Assembly: GCA_015067025.1 (NCBI GenBank)
Contig: SVNC01000004.1
Coordinates: 84,387-148,386, forward strand
Direction of reading: 5' to 3'
Origin: Oscillospiraceae bacterium
GTDB taxonomy: Bacteria > Bacillota > Clostridia > Oscillospirales > Ruminococcaceae
DNA: 64,000 nucleotides
A program made the translations under genes and the position numbers. Of the stretch, positions 33,698-42,835 are shown in pieces (the first letter of the stretch is position 1; each line of letters begins with the position of its first letter). The notes under the pieces are model-generated. The model ran no database searches and was not told the origin of the DNA. It saw only the letters and a program-made list of their open reading frames with translations.

Positions 33698-36600
33698 GAA
33701 CGAGCAATGGACCGATGACCAGAAAAAAGCCATAGACCACAGAGACGGCGGAGCGATAATAACCGCAGGTGCAGGCAGTGGAAAGACGGCGGTTCTTTCC
33801 GCACATATCACAGATATATTATGTGACGAGGAGCATTATACAGACCCCTCAAAAACGGCGGTGATTACCTTTACAAAAAAGGCAGCCAACGAACTGAAAG
33901 CAAGACTTAAACGCAAGATGAGGGAAAGGCTGGCTGAAAACCCCGAAAATGCCGAATTTCTGCGTCGTCAGAATACTCTGCTTCACAATGCAAAAATATC
34001 TACGATAAGCTCCTTCTGTTTTACTCTTATAAGAGAGAATATCACCCTTTCCACCCTTGCTTCAGGCTTTGAGATTATGGAAGAATCCCGTGCCGCCATG
34101 ACACGCTACGCCATTGCAGAAATGGCAGTGGAGGAATTTTATAAGAACTCTCAGGAGAAAGACAGAGAGCTGATTTTAGAACACTTTGTCCACAAAAGCG
34201 ACAGACCGCTGATTGAAGCTATTCTCAGCATCTCCTCCTTTGCCTCAAACCTTCCTGAGCCTGACGTCTGGTATGAACGATGCAAGGACCCTTCAAGACT
34301 TGATGATATTTTTGCCTGCTCTGACGATGGATATAATTCGACAAGAGAAGAACTGTTACAGTGCTGTGAGGAGATATCAAAGGCACTTGAGCTTCTGAAC
34401 GCCGTGGAAAAACCAAAAGCGGCACAGGTAAGAGCAAAGGAATGCATAGAAAAACTTCTTTCCTTGTGCGAAAGTGCTGTAGCTACGCTTGATAAGGCGG
34501 TAAGCGAAAATGATTTTTCCAACGTTTCCTTTATTGATAAAAAGGAAATCAAAAACGCAATTCCTCCCTTCACAAAGGATAAGGTGGGTGATGCCTCTGC
34601 AAGTATCAAGGCGGCGGTTGAATCTCTGGCGTTACTTTACGAAAATGCGTCTTATACAAAGGGGATGCGTTCTTCTCTTTATAAGAGTCAGCCGGTAATT
34701 GATATACTTATTGATATTACAAGACGATTTGAACAGCTGTATGCGGCGGAAAAGCAATCGCTCAACGTGGCTGATTATACCGACGCCGAAAGGCAGCTTT
34801 ACAATATGCTGAAAAACAACCCCGACCTCAGAGAAAAAATCGGATTACAGCTTATCATCGTTGATGAGTTTCAGGACAGCAACCGTCTGCAGTATGAGAT
34901 ATTTGAAATGCTCTCCGATAACAAGAAAAATCTTTATTTTGTAGGCGATATAAAGCAGTCCATCTATGCCTTCAGAGGCGCTCAGTCAGAGGTTTTTGAC
35001 GAGGTTACCAAAAATCCGCAGTACACCTGCCTTAATTTAAATCATAACTTCCGTAGCAGAGATAATGTGATAAAGGGCGTAAATGAGATATTCAGCCACG
35101 TTATGACAGAAAAACTGGGCGGAGTAAATTACGCCGAAAACAGCCTGCTTAAATTAGGAGATACCCAGAATAAATCCGATAATCCCGAGGATATTACTGA
35201 AATTCTGCTTGTTACAGACGACAACGAAGAATACCCGGAAGCGAAATACGTGGCTTATCATATAAATGAGATGATAAAATCGGGATATACGGTAGAGGGC
35301 AGACCCTGTACAGCAGAGGACTTTGCAATCATACTCCGTGCTACCAGCGATAAGGCGTCTCACTATGCCGATGCTCTGGCAGAGTATGACATCAGCTCCA
35401 CAACAAAAAAAGACGGCGGATTTTTCTCAGAGCCTGAAATATGCATTATGCTGGATTATCTTAAGGTAATTGACGACCCCTATAACGATGAAAGTCTTGC
35501 AAGACTGCTTATGTCTTGCCTGATGGGATTTTCAGCAGATAAGATGGCGGCAATAAGGACTTGTACCATAGGCTTTGATATTGCTGAGATTTCCGCAGTC
35601 TGCGGTGACGAGCTTAAAGCCTACGCAGGCTACTGGCGTAAAAAACCGCTTTATTCCTGCATTAAGGCGGCAACTGACGGTTATGAGATAAATAAGGAGC
35701 TTTACCCCTCTTTATCTGAGCTTTGCAATGAAAAGCCGCAGCTTTTCGGCTCTATGACCGATAAGGAATGTACGGAATTTGAAACACAGCTTGACCGACT
35801 GAGAGGCGTTATGGCGGCAAGCTCACCGGCAGAGCTTATCAAATACATCTATGATACCACCTCTGTGGCAGATCTGCTCAGCGTGGGCGAAAACGGAGAA
35901 AACCGCAGAGCAAATCTTGCAGGTCTTTTAACTATCGCTTCTGATTACGTCAGACATCATAGCGATGGAATACTGTCCGACCTGCTGAGTCATCTCATGC
36001 AGGTCAGCGACAGAGGACTAAAGGTAGTATTGCCCTCGGGCGGTGCTTCGGCAGGCGTTCAGATAATGTCTATTCACGCCTCAAAGGGACTGGAATTTCC
36101 TATTGTGTTTGTCTGCGACTGTGCAAAGCCCTTCAATATGCAGGACGCCTATAGCAACCCTATCATAAGTGCAGAGTACGGTATCTGCATTCGTGACGTG
36201 AACAAAGCTATGATGGCAAAGATACCCTCCCCTGCCTATAAGAAAACCTCTGAGCTTATTATCAGAAAAGCCCGCAGTGAAGAGATGCGTCTTTTGTACG
36301 TAGCCGCCACAAGAGCAAAATATAAGCTTATATTCACAGGTAAAAAGAGCAACGGACTTGAAAACGTGGGTACGGCACAGTCTCTTATAGATAAAATCAG
36401 CTATCTTTCGTGGTTGCTTGTACCCTATGTTATGCAGTATGAGGTTACAAGCCTGCCGGGTGCTGACAATATCGCTCCACAGGAAGAAACTGTGGGGGCG
36501 TTAAAATACAGAGCAGTAAGTCGTTTCTCACAGCAGTCGGACTCTGATGATAAGATCTGTGCCGATGAAAGAATTTCCGAAAGCGGCGATAATACAGATG

Positions 36601-37325
36601 CTCAGTCGGATAAGGAAATTTCCACTGCCTCAGATATTATAAGAGAACAGATATCGGGAGAATACGCCTACAAAGCATCCACAGAGATTGCGGCAAAGTA
36701 TACGGCAACCGGCCTTGCATCTATGAAACGCCGTGATAAGGGTGAAAAATGTGAGCTTTACGTATCCCGTCCCTCGTTTATGCAGGAATCGGAAGGTAAA
36801 AAACTCAGCGGTAAGAAAAAGGGCGACGCATACCATAAGCTTATGGAGCATATCCCCTTTGATAAGGCTGTTTCCGAGCAGGAGGCAAAGGAATATATCA
36901 AAGGTCATACCGCTGATTTTCTCAGTGATGCGGAAAGAGAGTGTATAAAACCCGCCGATATCAGCCTTTTCTTTGCAAATGAAGTGGCAGAACGTATGCT
37001 CTGCTCTGAAAAGATATACAGAGAATTTCCGATATTCCATAAGCTTTCTGATAATATCCTTTCCGAGGTTATAGAGGACTATCAGGAGAAGAATATCACC
37101 GACGGATGCTACGTTCAGGGTATCGCAGATATGTTCTTTATCGAAAAGGATGGAATTGTGCTTGTCGACTACAAGACCGACAGCTTTTCAGATGAAGAAA
37201 AGCTGACTGAGGACTATTCCTTCCAGCTCAGAGTATATGCCGAGGCTCTCGAAAAAGCCTTCTCCTTACCTGTAAAAGAAATGTTTATCTATTCCTTTAA
37301 AAAAGGTAAAATGATTAAAATTTAA
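33690..37325 (+). CDS. addA: ATP-dependent helicase/nuclease subunit A (AddA)
   Basis: The UvrD-like helicase and second nuclease of AddAB, 1211 residues. Walker A is AGAGSGKT near residue 28. Further helicase motifs are VITFTKKAANELKARL, IIVDEFQDSN, FVGDIKQSIYAFRGA, LNHNFRS, IMSIHASKGLEFPIVFV and RLLYVAATRAK. The C-terminal PD-(D/E)XK nuclease holds GDAYHKLMEH and VLVDYKTDSF. I chose ATG 33690 (MSKNEQW) since AGGTGA lies just upstream; GTG 33681 is possible. It ends before a hairpin terminator at 37339-37372. Confidence 0.95.
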   Translation: MSKNEQWTDDQKKAIDHRDGGAIITAGAGSGKTAVLSAHITDILCDEEHYTDPSKTAVITFTKKAANELKARLKRKMRERLAENPENAEFLRRQNTLLHNAKISTISSFCFTLIRENITLSTLASGFEIMEESRAAMTRYAIAEMAVEEFYKNSQEKDRELILEHFVHKSDRPLIEAILSISSFASNLPEPDVWYERCKDPSRLDDIFACSDDGYNSTREELLQCCEEISKALELLNAVEKPKAAQVRAKECIEKLLSLCESAVATLDKAVSENDFSNVSFIDKKEIKNAIPPFTKDKVGDASASIKAAVESLALLYENASYTKGMRSSLYKSQPVIDILIDITRRFEQLYAAEKQSLNVADYTDAERQLYNMLKNNPDLREKIGLQLIIVDEFQDSNRLQYEIFEMLSDNKKNLYFVGDIKQSIYAFRGAQSEVFDEVTKNPQYTCLNLNHNFRSRDNVIKGVNEIFSHVMTEKLGGVNYAENSLLKLGDTQNKSDNPEDITEILLVTDDNEEYPEAKYVAYHINEMIKSGYTVEGRPCTAEDFAIILRATSDKASHYADALAEYDISSTTKKDGGFFSEPEICIMLDYLKVIDDPYNDESLARLLMSCLMGFSADKMAAIRTCTIGFDIAEISAVCGDELKAYAGYWRKKPLYSCIKAATDGYEINKELYPSLSELCNEKPQLFGSMTDKECTEFETQLDRLRGVMAASSPAELIKYIYDTTSVADLLSVGENGENRRANLAGLLTIASDYVRHHSDGILSDLLSHLMQVSDRGLKVVLPSGGASAGVQIMSIHASKGLEFPIVFVCDCAKPFNMQDAYSNPIISAEYGICIRDVNKAMMAKIPSPAYKKTSELIIRKARSEEMRLLYVAATRAKYKLIFTGKKSNGLENVGTAQSLIDKISYLSWLLVPYVMQYEVTSLPGADNIAPQEETVGALKYRAVSRFSQQSDSDDKICADERISESGDNTDAQSDKEISTASDIIREQISGEYAYKASTEIAAKYTATGLASMKRRDKGEKCELYVSRPSFMQESEGKKLSGKKKGDAYHKLMEHIPFDKAVSEQEAKEYIKGHTADFLSDAERECIKPADISLFFANEVAERMLCSEKIYREFPIFHKLSDNILSEVIEDYQEKNITDGCYVQGIADMFFIEKDGIVLVDYKTDSFSDEEKLTEDYSFQLRVYAEALEKAFSLPVKEMFIYSFKKGKMIKI

Positions 37326-37338
37326 AAACCTTTAAGCA

Positions 37339-37372
37339 AAAAAGCCACAGAGTTTCTCTCTTCGGCTTTTTG
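37339..37372 (+). terminator. Terminator after addA
   Basis: AAAAAGCC pairs with GGCTTTTT around an ACAGAGTTTCTCTCTTC loop that can itself form GAG/CTC pairs; the 3' arm supplies the T-run. Confidence 0.7.
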
Positions 37373-37434
37373 TACAATGTGCTAAAAAGTGATAAGAAAT
37401 TTTCAGTCCATTATACAAATATCACAATAAATTA

Positions 37435-37463
37435 TTGACTTATAGCCTTAAAAGTGGTAAAAT
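37435..37463 (+). promoter_or_regulatory. Sigma-A promoter for the chemotaxis receptor gene
   Basis: TTGACT (37435-37440) and TAAAAT (37458-37463) with a 17-base spacer. The leader is about 90 nt and can form GGCTAT/ATAGCC and GGAAA/TTTCC hairpins; the latter would hide a GGGAGGA sequence. Confidence 0.75.
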
Positions 37464-37559
37464 TATAACACACAAAAACGGCTATAAGAGATAAAATAGC
37501 CTACAGCGAAGGGAGGAAAGTATTTCCTTACATTTGTTTGGAGATACGCACATTATATT

Positions 37560-39245
37560 ATGTTAAAAGTGTTTAAAAATGCGAAGGTAAGAAGCAAGCT
37601 GTATATTTCATTTGGAATAGTTCTTGCCTTTCTGATACTCGTCACAATATTCTCAAGCACTGCATTTTTATCTGTTCGAGCAATCGTTTCAGAATTCTAC
37701 CACAACACATTTGAGAGTGTTGAGCTTGCCGATGAGATCGATATCAAGATTCAGGAAAGTGCCAAGGATCTTTTACAGGCTATCAGCGAAACAGACGCCG
37801 CTCTGACAGATAAATATCTTACCGAAGCACAGAACAATTTAGCTACCATCGAGTCAGACGTAACTGAGCTTGAAAATATATACACAGGTGATAAAGCGGC
37901 ACTTGAAAAAATAAAGAGCGAATGCGAAACGGCTCACGGATACTTTGACGAGCTTGCTTCAAAGGTAAAGTCGAACGACGCAGAGGGTGCATATAACGTA
38001 TATAAGACATACCTTATGCCCTCTCTCGAAACTGTAATAAAAACGGTCGACGAAATACAGAGCTACGCAGACGCAACAGCTGACGAGGAATACAAGGCTA
38101 TCGGCACAAGAGTTGACCTTACGATTCTTATCGTTTCTGCAATCGGTGTTTTAGCTGTTATATTCGCAGCATTCACAGCATTCTACGTAACAAAACTTAT
38201 CAGCACAGGTATCAAGCAGGTACAGAAGGCGGCTGAAAGCATGAGTGCAGGTAACTTCAAGGTTGATATCTCCTATCAGTCAAAGGATGAGATCGGTACA
38301 CTTGCTGAAAGCACGAGAGATCTTTCCAAGCGTATGGGCAAGGTTATTGCAGATATCGACACAGTTCTTGAAGCATTATCAATCGGTAATCTTACAGCAA
38401 GATCCACTGATGAAAAGATGTACATAGGCGACTTTGAAAATATCCTCGCTTCTATCAACAACTTAAGAACGAACCTCAACGATACAATGACACAGATCAA
38501 CATTGCGGCAGATCAGGTTTCTGCAGGCTCTGATCAGGTATCAGCAGGTGCTCAGGCACTTTCTCAGGGTGCTACAGAGCAGGCTTCTTCCGTACAGGAA
38601 TTAGCGGCTACTATCACAGTTATTGCTCAGCAGATCAAGGAAAATGCAAACAGTGCAGAAAATGCCAGCAAGAAAACAGGCGAAGCCGGTGCAGAAATGG
38701 GCGAAGCAAATCAGAAGATGGCAGAGCTTGTTTCCGCTATGGAAGAGATCAGCACTTATTCAAACGAAATTCAGGCTATCATCAAGACTATCGAAGATAT
38801 TGCCTTCCAGACAAATATACTTTCTCTCAATGCGGCTGTTGAAGCTGCAAGAGCAGGCGAAGCAGGTAAGGGCTTCGCAGTAGTTGCTGACGAAGTAAGA
38901 AACCTTGCAGGTAAATCAGCAGAGGCTGTAAACAATACTACAGCTCTTATCGAAAGCACGGTTGCTTCTATCGCAAAGGGTAACGCACTTGTTGACGAGG
39001 TTGCTCAGAGAATGAACGTTGTATCAGATGCGGCGGGAGAAGTTGCAAAGATAAACGGTGAGATATCCACAGCATCAAGACGTACAGCAGAATCCATCGA
39101 GCAGATCACAGTAGGCGTAGACCAGATCTCCAGCGTAGTTCAGACAAACTCTGCTACAGCAGAAGAATCCGCAGCAGCGTCTGAAGAGCTTTCAGGTCAG
39201 GCTACAATGCTGAAGGAACTCATCAGCACATTTACAGTAGAATAA
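37560..39245 (+). CDS. Methyl-accepting chemotaxis protein
   Basis: A 561-residue receptor. TM1 is near residues 15-38, then an extracytoplasmic helical sensor of about 150 residues (4HB_MCP-like), TM2 near 186-210, a HAMP domain ([20 protein letters not shown]) and a long coiled-coil signalling domain. The kinase-contact tip is [43 protein letters not shown]. No strong ribosome-binding site is at the normal distance before ATG 37560 (GGAG is 15-19 bases away), but the sequence [14 protein letters not shown] fits a receptor start. No other chemotaxis or flagellar genes are in the window; the ligand is unknown. Confidence 0.93.
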   Translation: MLKVFKNAKVRSKLYISFGIVLAFLILVTIFSSTAFLSVRAIVSEFYHNTFESVELADEIDIKIQESAKDLLQAISETDAALTDKYLTEAQNNLATIESDVTELENIYTGDKAALEKIKSECETAHGYFDELASKVKSNDAEGAYNVYKTYLMPSLETVIKTVDEIQSYADATADEEYKAIGTRVDLTILIVSAIGVLAVIFAAFTAFYVTKLISTGIKQVQKAAESMSAGNFKVDISYQSKDEIGTLAESTRDLSKRMGKVIADIDTVLEALSIGNLTARSTDEKMYIGDFENILASINNLRTNLNDTMTQINIAADQVSAGSDQVSAGAQALSQGATEQASSVQELAATITVIAQQIKENANSAENASKKTGEAGAEMGEANQKMAELVSAMEEISTYSNEIQAIIKTIEDIAFQTNILSLNAAVEAARAGEAGKGFAVVADEVRNLAGKSAEAVNNTTALIESTVASIAKGNALVDEVAQRMNVVSDAAGEVAKINGEISTASRRTAESIEQITVGVDQISSVVQTNSATAEESAAASEELSGQATMLKELISTFTVE

Positions 39246-39273
39246 TTAATCTCTTCATTTTTTCTCCTATGTT

Positions 39274-39306
39274 TTGTACCGTCGCATAATGCGACGGTAC
39301 AATTTT
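39274..39306. promoter_or_regulatory. Perfect palindrome between the MCP and Abi genes: terminator and possible overlapping promoter
   Basis: TTGTACCGTCGCA, then TAA, then TGCGACGGTACAA: 13-bp perfect arms. With the following ATTTTT it resembles a terminator for the chemotaxis gene. The same sequence also holds TTGTAC and TACAAT 18 bases apart, so it could be a promoter for the Abi gene. The ribosome-binding site AGGAAAGGAAC and ATG 39332 follow. Confidence 0.65.
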
Positions 39307-39331
39307 TAGAAAAATAAGGAAAGGAACAAAT

Positions 39332-40162
39332 ATGGCTCAGCAAAGAGGATATAACAAGACCCCGTCCACCATAAAGCAACAGATCGAGATACTCGAAGAA
39401 CGAGGATGTGAAATAAACGATATTGAATATGCAAAAAAATGTCTTACCAATATAAACTATTATCGCCTTGCCCACTACTTTGCTCCCTTTAAGGAAAGCA
39501 AAAAAGGCAGATATAAAAAAGGGACTACCTTTGAGGACGGTATGCGGTTATATGAGTTTGACAGACAGCTCCGCCGTCTTATTATGACGTTTCTTGAGGA
39601 GATAGAGATAAGCTTCCGTGCGATAGTATCAAACTATCACGCCATGAAATATGGTGCTTTAGGCTATCTCAACGCATCTACCTTTGATTCGGGGCATAAC
39701 CACGCTTCTCACCTCACCCGTATCGAAAGACTTATGGAGCTTAACGAATCGGAGGATTTTGTAAAGCATCATAAAAATAAATACGGCGGCGTTATGCCGG
39801 TATGGGTAGCTATGGAGCTTTTCAGCTTCGGAAATCTTACCTACTTCTATATTGATATGAAGGAAGCCGACCAGAAGGAGCTGTCGGCAAAATATTACAA
39901 CCTCAATTATCGTATGGTAGAAAACTATCTGCTTTGTCTGTCAGATCTCAGAAATGCATGTGCTCATTATACAAGGCTTTATGAAAATCCCCTGCCTATG
40001 ATACCGAAGGGCGAGCCTGACGGAACACTCCGTTCTTATCTTAATATTGCAAAGGCTCTTTATCCCGACAAGGAAAAATGGGAAAACGAATTTGATACAG
40101 CCCTTGCCGAGCTTACAAGGAAGTATCATATGGAGGATAAAATGGACGGGTACGGGTTCTGA
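39332..40162 (+). CDS. Abi_2/AbiF-like HEPN protein (abortive infection family)
   Basis: A 276-residue member of the Abi_2 (AbiD/AbiF) family, which is linked to phage-triggered growth arrest. The N-terminal NKTPSTIKQQIEILEERG and NINYYRLAHYFAPF are typical, as is FDRQLRRLIMTFLEEIEISFR. Near the C-terminus RNACAHYTRLYENPLP provides the HEPN RNase motif R-x4-H. AGGAAAGGAAC precedes the ATG. No second defence gene lies next to it, so it may act alone or with a small RNA. Its stop codon lies in the first stem of hairpin array C. The surroundings (MCP, lipoprotein, protease) do not form a defence island. Confidence 0.9.
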   Translation: MAQQRGYNKTPSTIKQQIEILEERGCEINDIEYAKKCLTNINYYRLAHYFAPFKESKKGRYKKGTTFEDGMRLYEFDRQLRRLIMTFLEEIEISFRAIVSNYHAMKYGALGYLNASTFDSGHNHASHLTRIERLMELNESEDFVKHHKNKYGGVMPVWVAMELFSFGNLTYFYIDMKEADQKELSAKYYNLNYRMVENYLLCLSDLRNACAHYTRLYENPLPMIPKGEPDGTLRSYLNIAKALYPDKEKWENEFDTALAELTRKYHMEDKMDGYGF

Positions 40163-40262
40163 AATTTGCGGAGCAAATTTCAGAATGAAGTTTCGTGCTA
40201 CGCACGAAGTGAAGAATGTGAAGTATGCCCTATCGGGCAAGTGAAGTTGCATCTTACGGTGC
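40159..40262. repeat. Mini-hairpin array C, directly after the Abi gene
   Basis: Four stems: CTGAAATTTGC/GCAAATTTCAG (40159-40183, enclosing the Abi stop codon), TTCGTGC/GCACGAA (about 40192-40208), TGCCC/GGGCA (about 40226-40239), and an imperfect TGCATC/GGTGCA pair (about 40248-40262). Linkers carry AATGAAG or GTGAAG. It resembles arrays at 5860, 46994, 51471 and 63826, but with different arm sequences. Confidence 0.8.
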
Positions 40263-40285
40263 AGATTTTATTCAAATGATGCAAA

Positions 40286-40312
40286 AAAATCCGTGATTGC
40301 TCACGGATTTTT
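40286..40312. terminator. Bidirectional terminator
   Basis: AAATCCGTGA/TCACGGATTT stem (40287-40310), loop TTGC, with T-runs on both strands. It ends the Abi transcript and the lipoprotein transcript coming from the other side. Confidence 0.85.
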
Positions 40313-40314
40313 CT

Positions 40315-41178
40315 TTATCGTATTCGAATATTATAGTACTCTGATCCGTACTTTAATTTTGGAAAGCGTGCAAGCAGTTCTGTCGCATAAAAGTGACATT
40401 GATCTATCAGATAACCGTTTTCAGTCTTTTTTAAAATCACTTGTTCTTCTTCTATAAGATCTTCATCTGTTCCCCAGTCCTCTTTGTAACCGATGCAGGT
40501 GAAATTCAGTATAAGGGTATTTTCATCGGGCTTTTCGTAAGAATCAAGGATAAGCTCTGACTGTCCGAGACCTATACCTCCTCCGCCGCCTGTCGGTCTG
40601 ATATACCATTCATTTTGATAGACATAAACGCGTTCGTTCACAATATTTTTTTTCATATTTTCGGTTACCATACCGTTAAGCTCATTTATCCAGCTTTCCT
40701 TCGCCCTGTACAGTATATTGAACCTCTGTGCATCCTCCGGTGAAGAAATAACCTCATTTGTGTCCATATCAATATATATTTTATCTTCTTCGTAAGCAAT
40801 ATCAAAATTCCATTTATTTACAGGAAAGGATGTTATAAATATAAAATGGCTATAATCATAGAGAATCTTCAGTATCTGCTCATTTTCTGTAAGCTCTTTA
40901 GGCGGATCAGATTCAGAGGTTACAGTTTCTTCCGACTGAGTTGTCGTAGTCTCAGGCATAGAGGTTACAGCTTCTTCCGACTGAATTGTTGTGGTTTCAG
41001 GTATAGAGGTTACTGTAGCTGAAGTCTGCTCTGTTGATGTGGTAGTAGATGTCGAATCCGAAACATCTGAAAGCAAGTTGTCATTACTGCTTGATATTTG
41101 GTTTTCTGTTATCGAGCATCCTGCACCGCAAAATGCAAATGCGATAACTATTAAAAACGACATTATTTTTTTCTTCAT
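40315..41178 (-). CDS. Lipoprotein with Ser/Thr-rich linker, function unknown
   Basis: A 287-residue lipoprotein: KKK start, hydrophobic segment and lipobox GAGC (Cys about 21). Residues about 30-92 are a Ser/Thr/Glu-rich linker with a near-repeat of PETTTIQSEEAVTSM. The folded part (from about 95) has no family I recognise; it contains SHFIFITSFPVNKWNFDI and a glycine cluster TGGGGGIGLGQSE, and may belong to a group of small secreted beta-rich proteins. It follows the C39-like protease gene by 19 bp, suggesting one transcript. It might be secreted together with the protease or protect against it. Confidence 0.7.
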   Translation of the reverse strand: MKKKIMSFLIVIAFAFCGAGCSITENQISSSNDNLLSDVSDSTSTTTSTEQTSATVTSIPETTTIQSEEAVTSMPETTTTQSEETVTSESDPPKELTENEQILKILYDYSHFIFITSFPVNKWNFDIAYEEDKIYIDMDTNEVISSPEDAQRFNILYRAKESWINELNGMVTENMKKNIVNERVYVYQNEWYIRPTGGGGGIGLGQSELILDSYEKPDENTLILNFTCIGYKEDWGTDEDLIEEEQVILKKTENGYLIDQCHFYATELLARFPKLKYGSEYYNIRIR

Positions 41179-41197
41179 CAGGGTTACCGCCTTTCTG

Positions 41198-42079
41198 TTA
41201 ATATAGATTAGAGATGATCGTATAGTCTAAGATCTCTCCCATTTCATCTCCGCTATATCCTATACCATAAATCTCCATTTCATCCAGTGTGCGTTCCGTT
41301 CCATCCCAAGGATCTATAATAATGTATTCTCCGTTTTCTTTTCCTATTACAGTTGCCCAATGTTCGGACGGTTGTCCATTTCTGTCTGTACCATTTGCAT
41401 GTATAAGAACGGGATTACCGAGATACAGCTGTGCGTCAATACCTCTGAAAGTTTCTGCAGGACTATCCGAAGTTATCCAATATGCCGTACCTGAGACGTT
41501 TCCGTCGTTCCAGTTTATATTATCTACATTTTCGTCTATCCTAACATTTGCCCAGGAACCGTTACCGTCTGTTACGATATGTTCGGGTGTTATCTGCCTA
41601 TTATATTTAATGCTTAAAGCCGTCGCCAACGCAAATGCGGCACACGACCTTCTGGGCTGGGGCAGCCCATAGGAATTACCACCCGTCTGACTATAACAAT
41701 GTGAGGTGTTATACTCGAGCTTTTCATGGTCACCCTGTATCTGTGCCAAGGCGTTATTATATGCCTGTGCATCAGCCGAACCGTTTATTCTCGGTACACC
41801 TGTGTCACTACAATCTATACCGGCTATTTTGCAAGCTAATAAAATAGGCAGCTTCCTTTTCTGTATCGGGGTTTTGGCACTTCTGGCAGACCTTGCCCCT
41901 GTATTCACAGAATAAGTTGACATAGATTCTGACGAAGAATAGACAAATTTGTCTCTTTTACTTGCAGATAAAGTATTTGAACTAACTGTACTTTGATTGT
42001 TGTTCAGCGTAACTGATGACTTGGAAAGTGTTTTTCCGTTGCTTAAAACCAGTAAGCTTGCTTCTGAATTAATTCTCAT
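41198..42079 (-). CDS. C39-like cysteine peptidase with unusual N-terminus
   Basis: A 293-residue protein whose C-terminal part (about 130-290) looks like a papain-fold C39-like peptidase: Cys in RRSCAAFALA, His in SEHWATVIGKENGEYIIIDPWDG, and the Asp following. The 110-residue N-terminal part is rich in Ser, Asn and Thr (LSKSSVTLNNNQSTVSSNTL) and has no normal signal peptide or transmembrane segment. So the export route is unclear, or the protein is cytoplasmic. I chose ATG 42077-42079 (MRINSEASLL) with AAAGGTTG upstream. A TTGAC-TTA-GTCAA palindrome (42094-42106) lies just before it. The lipoprotein gene follows. Confidence 0.72.
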   Translation of the reverse strand: MRINSEASLLVLSNGKTLSKSSVTLNNNQSTVSSNTLSASKRDKFVYSSSESMSTYSVNTGARSARSAKTPIQKRKLPILLACKIAGIDCSDTGVPRINGSADAQAYNNALAQIQGDHEKLEYNTSHCYSQTGGNSYGLPQPRRSCAAFALATALSIKYNRQITPEHIVTDGNGSWANVRIDENVDNINWNDGNVSGTAYWITSDSPAETFRGIDAQLYLGNPVLIHANGTDRNGQPSEHWATVIGKENGEYIIIDPWDGTERTLDEMEIYGIGYSGDEMGEILDYTIISNLY

Positions 42080-42325
42080 TTTAACAACCTTTCTTGACTT
42101 AGTCAATAATTTTAATATTGAAACCGCAAATACAAACAGACATATGTAAATTGCACCCTCTACATTAAATAACGAAAAAAGGACTGTTTTGTTAGATGAA
42201 AATTAAAAATTTTTTCAAATCGTGAATATCACCAAAATAGCAAGATAAATTTTATGCAGCCTCACAACAAACTTGTTCGATAAATTGAAAATTTCACAAT
42301 TTAGCTATTCACTTCCTAAAACGCT

Positions 42326-42352
42326 AAAACCCGTGATTACTCACGGATTTTT
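42326..42352 (-). terminator. Terminator after rlmH
   Basis: On the minus strand CCGTGA pairs with TCACGG around GTAA, followed by GTTTTAG. The sequence resembles the terminator at 40286-40312. Confidence 0.7.
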
Positions 42353-42835
42353 TCATTTATGATATTTACTTCCTGCATTTATGCTGTGGGCTCTGTATAT
42401 CTGCTCTAAAAGCATCACCCTTGCAAGCTGATGGGGAAAGGTCATCTGTGACATTGACAGTCTGTAATCAGCCATAGATTTTATTTCAGGTGCTAATCCA
42501 AAAGAACTGCCGATTATGAAATTCACCGCTGATCTTCCCGTAAGGGCAATATCAGAAAATTCCTTTGCAAGCTGTTCACTGCTCCTCTGCTTTCCCTCAA
42601 TGCACATAGCATAGGTAACTGCGTTTTTAAGGAGCTTTGCTTCTATCATCTCCCCTTCCTTTGACAAAGCATTTTCTATCTGCTTATCGGAGGGGTTCTG
42701 GGGCAGATTTACAGGCTCTAACTCATTTATAGTAAGCTTGCACATCGTACCCAGTCTTTTTTCATATTCCTTGCAGGCGGCTCTCAGATAATCCTCTTTG
42801 AGCCTGCCAAGACATATTATATTTACGGCTAACAT
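42353..42835 (-). CDS. rlmH: 23S rRNA (pseudouridine-1915-N3)-methyltransferase (RlmH)
   Basis: A SPOUT methyltransferase of 160 residues that modifies helix 69 of 23S rRNA in the 70S ribosome. The family motifs are FIIGSSFGLAPEIK (SAM-binding knot, G-x-x-x-G), LSMSQMTFPHQLARVMLLEQIYRAHSINAGSKYHK at the C-terminus. The ATG overlaps the stop codon of the D,D-carboxypeptidase gene (TGATG-type junction). Confidence 0.96.
   Translation of the reverse strand: MLAVNIICLGRLKEDYLRAACKEYEKRLGTMCKLTINELEPVNLPQNPSDKQIENALSKEGEMIEAKLLKNAVTYAMCIEGKQRSSEQLAKEFSDIALTGRSAVNFIIGSSFGLAPEIKSMADYRLSMSQMTFPHQLARVMLLEQIYRAHSINAGSKYHK

Noticed and set aside
40163..40262. Hairpin array C as a dedicated antitoxin RNA of the Abi protein
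   Set aside because: Similar arrays occur after unrelated genes at four other sites, so position beside the Abi gene is more likely a coincidence; kept only as a question in the findings.
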